Shown: in pieces, positions 1 to 5,323 of the stretch | Numbering within the stretch: the stretch's first letter is position 1 | How the letters are laid out: each line of letters opens with the position of its first letter | Assembly (NCBI GenBank): GCA_041676645.1 | Contig: JBAYRO010000100.1 | Location: 1-10,858, forward strand | From: JAMLIN01 sp041676645 | GTDB taxonomy: Bacteria; Pseudomonadota; Gammaproteobacteria; Burkholderiales; Burkholderiaceae_E | DNA: 10,858 nucleotides | Direction: 5' to 3' | Position numbers and translations under genes: made by a program | The notes under the pieces: generated by a model | Told to the model about the DNA's origin: nothing | The model's database searches: none | Seen by the model: only the letters and a program-made list of their open reading frames with translations

Positions 1-240
1 CTCGCGCGGGCGGTCGATGCCGGCCAGGATCGGGCGGTGATCGAGGCGATCGCCGGGCGCTTCGGGATATCCGGCAACCTGGTGCGACGCATCTGGCGCG
101 AGCGTCCCGCCTCGCTCGGCCAGCCGCCCGGCTGGCAGCTCGGCGAGATCCTGCGCGCGCTCGAGGCCGGTCCCTGGCCGGCGGACGACCGCCAGTGGGA
201 AGCGCTCATCGCCAGGGCGATCCCGGCGGCGGCGCTGTAG
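1..240 (+). CDS. 3' end of an unrecognised protein gene (partial, HTH-like segment)
   Basis: The frame is open from base 1 to the TAG at 238-240, giving the last 79 residues of a protein that begins outside the window. A GTG at 37 could be read as a start, but the frame stays open upstream of it without a ribosome binding site, so this is most likely a truncated view of a longer gene. The visible part is mostly helical. The segment AIAGRFGISGNLVRRIWRE resembles a helix-turn-helix, followed by a Trp-rich stretch (GWQLGEILRALEAGPWPADD, then QWEAL). I do not recognise the family with certainty; there is a faint resemblance to PcfJ-type proteins that I cannot verify. It ends 21 bp before the stop of vapC, which runs toward it. 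Function unknown. Confidence 0.5.
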   Translation, partial: LARAVDAGQDRAVIEAIAGRFGISGNLVRRIWRERPASLGQPPGWQLGEILRALEAGPWPADDRQWEALIARAIPAAAL

Positions 241-261
241 ACCTTCAAGGTTTCGCACGCG

Positions 262-690
262 CTACAGCACGACCAGATGGTCCACCGTGGCGCCAGGGAC
301 GGCGGCAAGCGGCACGCCACGATCGAAAGTCACGAAACGACCGCCGTTGCGCACTGCCAGCAGCAACAGGTAAGCATCGGTGATCTGGCGCGAGCCGAGA
401 ATCGATCTCCAGCGCAGGAAGTCGGTCGCCAGCAGGCTTGCATCGGCAGGCCAGAACACATGATGCTGCGTGCTGGCAGCCGCACCGAGTCGCTCGGCGA
501 TCCGTGCCGGTGGCAACGCTCCGGGATACGCGGGTTGCGACATGATCCGGATGCAGCCGTTCTGCGTGATCGGACACGATGCCCAGCCATGGGCGATGTT
601 CGTATCGAGCCAGGATCGCGCAGTTGCGTGATGCATGTGCCCCTGATCGAGCAAGGCGATCAGGACGTTCACATCCAGCAAACCCCTCAT
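262..690 (-). CDS. vapC: VapC-family PIN-domain ribonuclease toxin
   Basis: A PIN-domain toxin of 142 residues, the usual VapC size. Family members are metal-dependent endoribonucleases that cut tRNA or rRNA when freed from VapB. The N-terminal strand LLDVNVLIALLD carries the first acidic ligand (D6), ITDAYLLLLA carries D105, and the late strand FVTFDRG carries D123. The position that is usually Glu in the TE-x-G motif is Gln here (Q43, in CPITQNG). The ATG at 690 is preferred because a GGGAAG lies 7 nt upstream; a GTG one codon earlier (693) is possible. The gene follows vapB by 39 nt on the same strand, the standard antitoxin-then-toxin order, and is presumably co-transcribed and autoregulated through the inverted repeat upstream of vapB. 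Local GC (about 60% in a sampled stretch) is lower than in the flanking metabolic genes, which fits a mobile module. Confidence 0.88.
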   Translation of the reverse strand: MRGLLDVNVLIALLDQGHMHHATARSWLDTNIAHGWASCPITQNGCIRIMSQPAYPGALPPARIAERLGAAASTQHHVFWPADASLLATDFLRWRSILGSRQITDAYLLLLAVRNGGRFVTFDRGVPLAAVPGATVDHLVVL

Positions 691-729
691 CACACCGCTT
701 CCCGTTCTACAGCATGACGTGCATCCATG

Positions 730-975
730 TCATGCGCCTTCCTGGTCACGCAACTGGTCGATGGTCTCGTTGTCGACCACCTTGCCACGCGCCGGAAACG
801 GCTGAAACCCATGGAACGGCGGTGCGGGCTCGCGTGCAACAGGTGCCCCGGTGTCGCCGAGGAGGGCTTGTCGGGCAAGCTCGGAAACAACGCGCCCGAT
901 CGATATGTTCCTCCGCGCCGCGAGTTGCTTCGCGGCGGCAAGTACGTCGGCATCGATGTCGAGGGTAGTGCGCAC
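730..975 (-). CDS. vapB: VapB-type ribbon-helix-helix antitoxin
   Basis: A small antitoxin of 81 residues, expected to neutralise the adjacent PIN toxin and, as the VapBC complex, to repress its own promoter. Residues 1-36 (from MRTTLDID through DADVLAAAKQLAARRN and the SIGRVVSELARQAL helix) form a typical RHH/MetJ-Arc DNA-binding unit with the TTLDID beta-strand at the start. The C-terminal half (FHGFQPFPARGKVVDNETID) is the extended toxin-binding tail seen in this family. I chose the GTG at 975 because a GGGAG lies 5 nt upstream and because family members begin at M-R-T-T-L-D. An ATG at 996 would add seven residues but has no ribosome binding site and sits directly against the operator palindrome. 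The gene precedes vapC on the same strand. Confidence 0.85.
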   Translation of the reverse strand: MRTTLDIDADVLAAAKQLAARRNISIGRVVSELARQALLGDTGAPVAREPAPPFHGFQPFPARGKVVDNETIDQLRDQEGA

Positions 976-996
976 CGCCGCTCCCGGTGAATCCAT

Positions 997-1020
997 TGAT
1001 GCGGTGATGTTACCGCATCA
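997..1020 (-). promoter_or_regulatory. Inverted-repeat operator of vapBC
   Basis: A perfect inverted repeat: TGATGCGGT, a 6-base spacer, ACCGCATCA. It lies 21 bp upstream of the GTG start of vapB. A TAACAT (minus strand, 1007-1012) that could act as a -10 box lies in its centre, so a bound VapBC complex would block the promoter; no good -35 is seen. A further CGCATC half-site repeats just outside it (1022-1027), 8 bp from the one in the right arm. RHH antitoxins commonly bind such palindromes; the match to this VapB is an inference from position. Confidence 0.7.
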
Positions 1021-1054
1021 TCGCATCCAGCATGGATACATCGGGGTGCAGCGG

Positions 1055-1083
1055 GTTCCCGCCGTTCCGGGAGAAGCGGGAAC
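1055..1083 (-). terminator. Stem-loop downstream of the nitrilase gene
   Basis: A perfect 8-bp stem GTTCCCGC / GCGGGAAC with a 13-base loop, starting 18 bp past the nitrilase stop codon. No T-run follows in either direction, so intrinsic termination would be weak. It could instead be an mRNA 3'-end stabilising hairpin that separates the nitrilase gene from the vapBC promoter. Confidence 0.35.
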
Positions 1084-1101
1084 GCTGCCGCTGCTCCGGT
1101 G

Positions 1102-2043
1102 CTACTCCGGCTGCACGCCCCGGGTGTCCACGGCCAGTTGCGGCCTCTCGTCGACGCGCAGGCTGAAGACATCGGGCCTCGCGTAGTGGCCGGTGACATC
1201 GAAATCGAACTTGCCGCGCGCGACATCGTCGAGATCGAGCTCGGCGCACAGGATGGTCTCGCCAGTGAAGTCGGGCCCGGCGAGCACCTGGCCGAGCGGG
1301 CTCACGATCATGCTGCCGCCGCGCATGAGGACCTCGGCAGGATCCTCCGCGAGGACATTGCGCATGGCCGGCGGAAAATCCGCCAGCGTCAGGTACTGGC
1401 AGGCCGACAGCACGAAGCAACGGCCCTCGAGGGCGATGTGCCGCATGGTGGCCGCCCATGAATCCCGGTCGTCGGCCGTCGGCGCGCAGTACAGGACGGT
1501 CTGCTTGTCGTACATCGCCGTGCGCAGCAGCGGCATGTAGTTCTCCCAGCAGATGACCGAGCCGAGCTTCCCCCAGGGCGTATCCACCACCGTGAGCGTG
1601 GAGCCGTCGCCGTAACCCCAGCAGAGCCGTTCGAGTGCGGTGGGCATCAGCTTGCGGTGCTTGCCGAGCAGGTCGCCGTCAGGGCCGAAGAAGAGCACCG
1701 TGCAGTAGAGCGTTCCGCCGGCGCGCTCGATCACGCCCATCACCACGAACATCCGCGCCTCGCGCGCGGCGGCGCCGATCGCGGCGGTTTCCGCGCCAGG
1801 GACTTCGATCGCGCTGTTCCAGTAGGCGAGGAAGTCGTCGCGCCCCTCGGGGGTGCGCCCGCCCAGATAGATGGAGAAGTTCGCGCCTTTGGGATAGCCG
1901 CCGATGAAGGCTTCCGGGAACACGGCCACCTGGCCGCCGCGATCGGCGCACTGCGCGATGAGCGATGCCGCCTTCGCCACCGTCGCGGGGGTATCGCCGC
2001 CTACCGAACCGGCCTGGACCACGCAGGCCTTCAATGTCTGCAT
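1102..2043 (-). CDS. Nitrilase (nitrile aminohydrolase, C-N hydrolase family)
   Basis: Encodes a 313-residue cytoplasmic enzyme of the carbon-nitrogen hydrolase superfamily, predicted to convert a nitrile directly to the carboxylic acid plus ammonia. The catalytic triad is visible: E44 in VFPEAFIGGYPKG, K131 in KHRKLMPT and the nucleophile C165 in VICWENYMPLLR. A second conserved Glu is at E138. The CWEN-YMPLLR block is the signature of true nitrilases (branch 1) rather than of amidases or carbamoylases. The length is slightly short for the class, mostly at the C-terminus. The start at 2043 is preferred over an in-frame extension to 2184 because GGAGG lies 4 nt upstream and the extension would code through the promoter and operator palindromes. 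Substrate (aliphatic, aryl or arylacetonitrile) cannot be told from sequence. It is transcribed divergently from the TrmB-type regulator gene at 2232, which probably controls it. Confidence 0.9.
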   Translation of the reverse strand: MQTLKACVVQAGSVGGDTPATVAKAASLIAQCADRGGQVAVFPEAFIGGYPKGANFSIYLGGRTPEGRDDFLAYWNSAIEVPGAETAAIGAAAREARMFVVMGVIERAGGTLYCTVLFFGPDGDLLGKHRKLMPTALERLCWGYGDGSTLTVVDTPWGKLGSVICWENYMPLLRTAMYDKQTVLYCAPTADDRDSWAATMRHIALEGRCFVLSACQYLTLADFPPAMRNVLAEDPAEVLMRGGSMIVSPLGQVLAGPDFTGETILCAELDLDDVARGKFDFDVTGHYARPDVFSLRVDERPQLAVDTRGVQPE

Positions 2044-2059
2044 ACCGCCTCCTTCGTTG

Positions 2060-2089
2060 CCGGGGCGCGGCACTCCGCGCGCACCCCGG
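2060..2089 (-). promoter_or_regulatory. GC-rich hairpin in the nitrilase 5' leader
   Basis: GCGCGG (2065-2070) pairs perfectly with CCGCGC (2075-2080) around the tetraloop CACT (+ strand). Below a 4-base bulge, CCGGG (2060-2064) can pair with CCCGG (2085-2089). The inner hairpin lies between the predicted transcription start (about 2087) and the GGAGG at 2048-2052, only 8 bases from that site. It may affect translation or mRNA stability. In DNA this GC-rich some pairing by chance is expected, hence the low confidence. Confidence 0.3.
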
Positions 2090-2093
2090 GGAC

Positions 2094-2123
2094 AGTCTAG
2101 GAAGACAATCGCCGACCTGTCAA
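2094..2123 (-). promoter_or_regulatory. Predicted sigma-70-type promoter of the nitrilase gene
   Basis: On the minus strand a perfect -35 box TTGACA (2123-2118) is followed after 18 bp by TAGACT (2099-2094), which matches 4 of 6 bases of TATAAT. Transcription would start near 2087, leaving a leader of about 44 bases before the ATG at 2043. The -35 box forms one arm of the first TGTCGA-type palindrome, so regulator binding there should directly affect RNA polymerase. Confidence 0.55.
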
Positions 2124-2135
2124 TTCTCGTCGACC
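2118..2135. promoter_or_regulatory. Operator copy 1 (imperfect TGTCRA-N6-TCGACM palindrome)
   Basis: TGTCAA, 6 bases, TCGACC: the same layout as two perfect copies further along, with changes at the last base(s) of each arm. It covers the -35 box of the predicted nitrilase promoter, centred near -39 from the predicted start. It is the probable site through which the neighbouring regulator acts on the nitrilase gene. Confidence 0.55.
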
Positions 2136-2145
2136 AAATGGCCTT

Positions 2146-2163
2146 TGTCGACCGAATTCGACA
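2146..2163. promoter_or_regulatory. Operator copy 2 (perfect TGTCGA-N6-TCGACA)
   Basis: A perfect 6+6 inverted repeat with a 6-base spacer (CCGAAT). Its centre lies 28 bp from copy 1 and 60 bp from copy 3. It sits near -67 of the predicted nitrilase start, a place suited to cooperative binding or activation. Confidence 0.65.
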
Positions 2164-2205
2164 CATAAGGGCCTTTTGAAACAAGCAAATACATGAGATC
2201 CTGTG

Positions 2206-2223
2206 TGTCGATCATTTTCGACA
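2206..2223. promoter_or_regulatory. Operator copy 3 (perfect TGTCGA-N6-TCGACA) before the regulator gene
   Basis: An identical pair of arms to copy 2 with a different spacer (TCATTT), ending 8 bp upstream of the ATG at 2232. Arms conserved while spacers differ is what a protein binding site should look like. The position suggests autoregulation of the TrmB-type gene. It would fall inside the coding sequence if translation began at the earlier ATG (2193). Confidence 0.65.
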
Positions 2224-2231
2224 ATGGGTAC

Positions 2232-3014
2232 ATGATGATCGAAAGACTGGCGGCGATCGGACTGGACGACAAGGAGCGGCGCTTCTACCTGGCGGCGCTC
2301 GAGCTGGGCACCGCGCCGGTGACCGCGGTGGCGAGCCGGGCCGGGGTGACGCGGACCAACGGCTATGACCTGCTGGCGCGGCTGGAACGGCGTGGCCTGC
2401 TGACGCAGGTCGATGGCGCCACCGGTACGCGCCAGGTCGTGCCGGCCGATCCCGAGATCCTGATCCGCGAATGGGAGCGCACCCGGTCGATGCTCGATGA
2501 TGTGGTGCCGCAACTGCGATCGCTGTTCAATCGCAGTCCCCATCGGCCGCGGGTGCGCTTTCATGAAGGCGCGGACGGCATCCGCCGCGCGATCTGGGCG
2601 ACCCTGGAATGCCGGTCCGGACATCTCCTGGGCATCCTGTCGATGCACGAACTGATGGAAACCCCCGGCCCGCAGTGGATGGCGCAATACATCGCCGAAC
2701 GGGTGCGCCGAGGCATCCGGCTCGACGTCGTGCGATCACATTCGCGCGACACGCAGACCATCTGGCCGGGCAGCGCGGAGGAGCTGCGCGAATTGCGCTA
2801 CGCGCCGGCGGGCATCGACCTGGGAATGACCGCCTATCTCTGCGACGACACCGTGACCTATGTGTCGTCGCGACGCGAGAACTACGCCCTGACCATCGAG
2901 AGCCCGGAACTCGCCGCGTTGCAGCGCGCCCTGTTCAACTCGCTGTGGGAGGCATCGAGCGCGGCACATCGAGGTCATCGGCACCGCCGTAGATCCGGTT
3001 CCAGGTCGGACTGA
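2232..3014 (+). CDS. TrmB-family transcriptional regulator
   Basis: A 260-residue regulator. Residues about 4-70 form a winged helix of the TrmB type (IGLDDKERRFYLAALELG, then VTAVASRAGVTRTNGYDLLARLERRGLL as the helix-turn-helix and recognition helix). An amphipathic helix follows at about 75-98 (ILIREWERTRSMLDDVVPQL), probably for dimerisation. The rest (from about 103, RVRFHEGADGIRRAIW) matches the phospholipase-D-like effector domain of TrmB regulators but lacks catalytic motifs. I took the ATG at 2232 (2235 is equally possible; a GGG sits at 2226-2228) over the ATG at 2193, because the longer version would code through operator copy 3. The gene diverges from the nitrilase gene, and three palindromes lie between them, so it most likely controls both. 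Its last 26 or so codons overlap the SDR gene on the other strand and end in an Arg/His/Ser-rich tail not typical of the family. Confidence 0.85.
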   Translation: MMIERLAAIGLDDKERRFYLAALELGTAPVTAVASRAGVTRTNGYDLLARLERRGLLTQVDGATGTRQVVPADPEILIREWERTRSMLDDVVPQLRSLFNRSPHRPRVRFHEGADGIRRAIWATLECRSGHLLGILSMHELMETPGPQWMAQYIAERVRRGIRLDVVRSHSRDTQTIWPGSAEELRELRYAPAGIDLGMTAYLCDDTVTYVSSRRENYALTIESPELAALQRALFNSLWEASSAAHRGHRHRRRSGSRSD

Positions 3015-3723
3015 TCACGAGCTCGTTGATGCAGGCCCGCGGCGGCATGGTGGCCACGAACATCAGGGCGGCGGCCACATCCTCGGGAACCAGCATGCGG
3101 GCGATGTCCTCGTCGGGAGGCGGCTTGGGCCGCGATTTCAGGATCGGGGTCGCGACCTCGCCGGGACAGAGCAGGGTGGCGCGGATGCCGTTGCGGCCTT
3201 CCTGGTCGTTGATGCTCTCGACCAGCGGCGCGAGCCCGAACTTGGTCGCCCCGTAGGCGGCTCCGGTAAAGCCGGTGTAGCGCCAGCCCGCCCAGGACGA
3301 GACCACCACGATGGCCCCGCCTCCCGCCTCGCGCATGGCCGGCAACACCGCCGCCACGCAATAGGCGACGCCATTGAGGTTGACCGCGCTCACGCGGGCG
3401 AAGGCCTCGGGGGTGAGGTCGCGCCAGTAGCGGTTCGGCGCGTTCATGCCGGCCGCGCAGACCAGCAGGTCGATGCGGCCGAAGTCGTCGAGGATGCGCC
3501 CGAGCGTTGTCGTCACCGCCGCCGCATCGGCCACGTCGACGGCGAGCGCATGGACATCGATCTCGTCGGCGGCGAGGTCGTCGCGCGCCTCGGCGAGGAC
3601 CGCTTCTCGCCGCCCCGAGATCACCACCGTGTAGCCGGCCTTGCCGAGCTCACGGGCGCAGGCCCTGCCGATGCCGGTGGCGCCGCCCGTGACCCAGGCG
3701 ACCGGTCTGCCGTCCTTTTCCAT
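2935..3723 (-). CDS. Short-chain dehydrogenase/reductase (SDR family)
   Basis: A 262-residue classical SDR, a cytoplasmic NAD(P)-dependent oxidoreductase acting on an alcohol/carbonyl pair. The cofactor motif TGGATGIG is at residues 12-19, and SGRRE after the second strand, with paired Arg, favours NADP. DV at 63-64 and CAAG at 89-92 hold the adenine ring. The catalytic residues are N115 (VNLNG), Ser 142/143 (VVSSW), Y157 and K161 (YGATK). The PGEVATPI loop at about 187-194 is the usual substrate-loop entry. The start is well supported by AGGAGGAG 6-7 nt upstream of the ATG at 3723. It lies 33 nt downstream of the patatin-like gene on the same strand, a probable two-gene operon. Its 3' end overlaps the regulator gene by 80 bp tail-to-tail. 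Substrate unknown. Confidence 0.92.
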   Translation of the reverse strand: MEKDGRPVAWVTGGATGIGRACARELGKAGYTVVISGRREAVLAEARDDLAADEIDVHALAVDVADAAAVTTTLGRILDDFGRIDLLVCAAGMNAPNRYWRDLTPEAFARVSAVNLNGVAYCVAAVLPAMREAGGGAIVVVSSWAGWRYTGFTGAAYGATKFGLAPLVESINDQEGRNGIRATLLCPGEVATPILKSRPKPPPDEDIARMLVPEDVAAALMFVATMPPRACINELVISPTWNRIYGGADDLDVPRSMPPTAS

Positions 3724-3756
3724 GTGTTCTCCTCCTGTCCGCTCGCGCAGAGGTTC

Positions 3757-4635
3757 TCATGCCGCGACCGGACGGTCCACGACCGGGATGAACCGGCCCC
3801 GGCCGATCGCCGCGACCGCCCGTTCGCCGTCCCGGCGGCCCAGGCGGTATACCGCCTCCTGGAGCGCGGGCTTGCCGCGCTCCCAGCGCGAAACGGGGAT
3901 CGGCCGCGACGGCTGGACATAGGTGCGCGTGCCGAGCATGAAGATCGGCGCGCGACCCGGACGCGACCGGGTCGTCAGCACCAGGGTGGATCGGTCGGGC
4001 GCGACGATATCGACCGGCACATCGTCGACCAGTCCGCCGTCGAGCGCCGCCTCGCCATCGACGTATTGCAGCGGCGCGAAAAGCGACATGCGGCCCGAAG
4101 TCTCGATCAGCGCCGCCAGCGAATCGATATCGGGACAGTCCGCGACCCGGCCGGTGCCGCGCCGGAAGCCGAGCCGGCTGCCCCAGCGCGGATGCAGCGG
4201 GTTCATGAAACGGCGTTCGAGCGAGCCAGCAAACCGGCCCAGCGCCACGCTGCCGCGCGGCCCCAGCCAGGCCGGCGGCCGGGCGTAGCCGATGCGGATG
4301 TCGATGCCGCTGCGGCGCAGGCGCTCGAAGCGCCCGCCATCGAGCAGGATGTGGAGCGCACGGCGGTCGATGGCCTGACGGGAGCGAGCCGCTGCGCCGC
4401 GACGCCGGCCATCGTCCGTGCCGGTTGCGCGGCGCGAGCCGCCGAGAAGCTCGCGATAGCAGGCCAGGCCGTTGCGGGAATCGCTGGCCAGCAGCATGCA
4501 GGCGGTTGCCGCGCCCGAGGACATCGCGCCGACGGTCGCGGGCGACAGTCCCGTGGCCGGTGCGAAGACGTCCCAGAAACCCGCCTGCCACCAGCAGCGC
4601 TGCCCGCCGCCGGCAAACACGACCTGTTCGAACAT
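3757..4635 (-). CDS. Patatin-like phospholipase family protein
   Basis: A 292-residue putative acyl hydrolase using a Ser-Asp dyad. It starts with MFEQVVFAGGGQRCWWQAGFW, the oxyanion glycine loop (G9-G11) at the very N-terminus as in patatins. The nucleophile is S39, in GAMSSGAA, where the usual GxSxG reads AMSSG, Ala replacing the first Gly. The catalytic aspartate motif DGG is at 199-201 (ALDGGLVDDVPVD). There is no signal peptide, so action is probably cytoplasmic or at the inner face of the membrane. The start at 4635 puts the glycine loop at residue 9, as expected; AGGGG is about 9-10 nt upstream. In-frame codons further upstream lack family similarity. The gene is divergent from the asparaginase-like gene (79-bp gap) and 33 nt upstream of the SDR gene. 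Lipid, ester or other acyl substrate is unknown. Confidence 0.82.
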   Translation of the reverse strand: MFEQVVFAGGGQRCWWQAGFWDVFAPATGLSPATVGAMSSGAATACMLLASDSRNGLACYRELLGGSRRATGTDDGRRRGAAARSRQAIDRRALHILLDGGRFERLRRSGIDIRIGYARPPAWLGPRGSVALGRFAGSLERRFMNPLHPRWGSRLGFRRGTGRVADCPDIDSLAALIETSGRMSLFAPLQYVDGEAALDGGLVDDVPVDIVAPDRSTLVLTTRSRPGRAPIFMLGTRTYVQPSRPIPVSRWERGKPALQEAVYRLGRRDGERAVAAIGRGRFIPVVDRPVAA

Positions 4636-4673
4636 GCGTGCGAACCCCTTGCGGGTCTCCTCCCTCGATCCCC

Positions 4674-4679
4674 ATTCTA
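4674..4679 (-). promoter_or_regulatory. Possible -10 box of the patatin-SDR operon
   Basis: TAGAAT on the minus strand within GCTAGAATG, 38 bp upstream of the patatin-like start codon in the divergent gap. No convincing -35 is visible at 16-18 bp. The same octamer CTAGAATG occurs upstream of the metallo-hydrolase gene (5256-5263). Confidence 0.3.
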
Positions 4680-4714
4680 GCCAGCCGATCGCGCCGGCAT
4701 GCGATGATTCGGCG

Positions 4715-5242
4715 ATGAGCCTGCGACTGATCGCCCTCGGCGGGACCTTCGACAAGGTCTACGACCCCCGCACCGGAACCCTCGGCTTCGGCCGCAGCTG
4801 CCTGCCCGAGATGCTCGAGGCGGCGCGCATCCATCCGCCGCCACCGATCTCCGCCCTGATGCTGGTCGACAGCCTCGACATGGGTGAGGCGCACCGCCAG
4901 ACCGTGGTCTCCGCCTGTCGGCACTGCGCCGAGGAAGCCCTGGTCATCATCCACGGCACCGACACCATGACCGACACCGCGGCCACGCTCGCCGCGGCGG
5001 GCCTGGAGAAATGCGTGGTGCTCACGGGCGCGATGGTGCCGGCTCGCTTCGGCAATTCCGATGCCGCCTTCAACCTCGGCTTCGCCGCGGCAGCCGCGCT
5101 GCTGCTGCCGCATGGCGTCTGGATCGCGATCGGCGGCGCGATCCATGCCTGGGACGAGGTCCGCAAGAACCGCGACAGTGCCAGCTTCGAGCGAATCGAA
5201 CCGCCGGCGGACGACCAGGCCGGATCCCCCGGTCCGCAATAG
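4715..5242 (+). CDS. Single-domain asparaginase-like amidohydrolase
   Basis: A 175-residue protein equal to the N-terminal catalytic domain of bacterial L-asparaginases (normally about 330 residues, two domains). Both Thr motifs are kept: GGTFDK at 9-14 (nucleophile T11) and HGTDTMTDTA at 80-89 (T82-D83). S53 in DSLDM sits where substrate is bound, LTGAMVPARFGNSDAAFNLG (103-122) is the usual following block, and K151 in WDEVRKNRDSASF matches the catalytic lysine. The C-terminal domain, which in two-domain enzymes completes the active site across subunits, is absent, and the protein ends in a Pro-rich tail. Such short asparaginase-domain proteins occur elsewhere and look like a distinct class, not a broken gene: the frame is intact. 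The ATG at 4715 places GGT at residue 9 as in homologues; no strong Shine-Dalgarno is seen. It could hydrolyse asparagine or another amide. Confidence 0.8.
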   Translation: MSLRLIALGGTFDKVYDPRTGTLGFGRSCLPEMLEAARIHPPPPISALMLVDSLDMGEAHRQTVVSACRHCAEEALVIIHGTDTMTDTAATLAAAGLEKCVVLTGAMVPARFGNSDAAFNLGFAAAAALLLPHGVWIAIGGAIHAWDEVRKNRDSASFERIEPPADDQAGSPGPQ

Positions 5243-5256
5243 CGCCGTGGCAACGC

Positions 5257-5262
5257 TAGAAT
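5257..5262 (+). promoter_or_regulatory. Possible -10 box of the metallo-hydrolase/ene-reductase operon
   Basis: TAGAAT lies in the 81-bp gap after the asparaginase-like gene, with only a weak -35 candidate upstream (TCCGCA, 18-bp spacing). It overlaps the ATG at 5261 that would otherwise look like the start of the next gene, and would start transcription near 5269. Confidence 0.3.
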
Positions 5263-5323
5263 GAGCGGCTGGCGCAACGACGCCCGCAGTGGCAGCGCCA
5301 CGAACATCCCTGGAGACCCAGCA

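Noticed and set aside
2044..2184. A 47-codon N-terminal extension of the nitrilase
   Set aside because: It would code through the predicted promoter and two operator palindromes, and the ATG at 2043 has a near-perfect GGAGG and the usual nitrilase start.
4864..4880. A TGGTCGACAGCCTCGACA stretch resembling the TGTCGA operator
   Set aside because: It lies inside the asparaginase-like coding sequence, has different arm geometry and is explained by the codons for VDSLDM.
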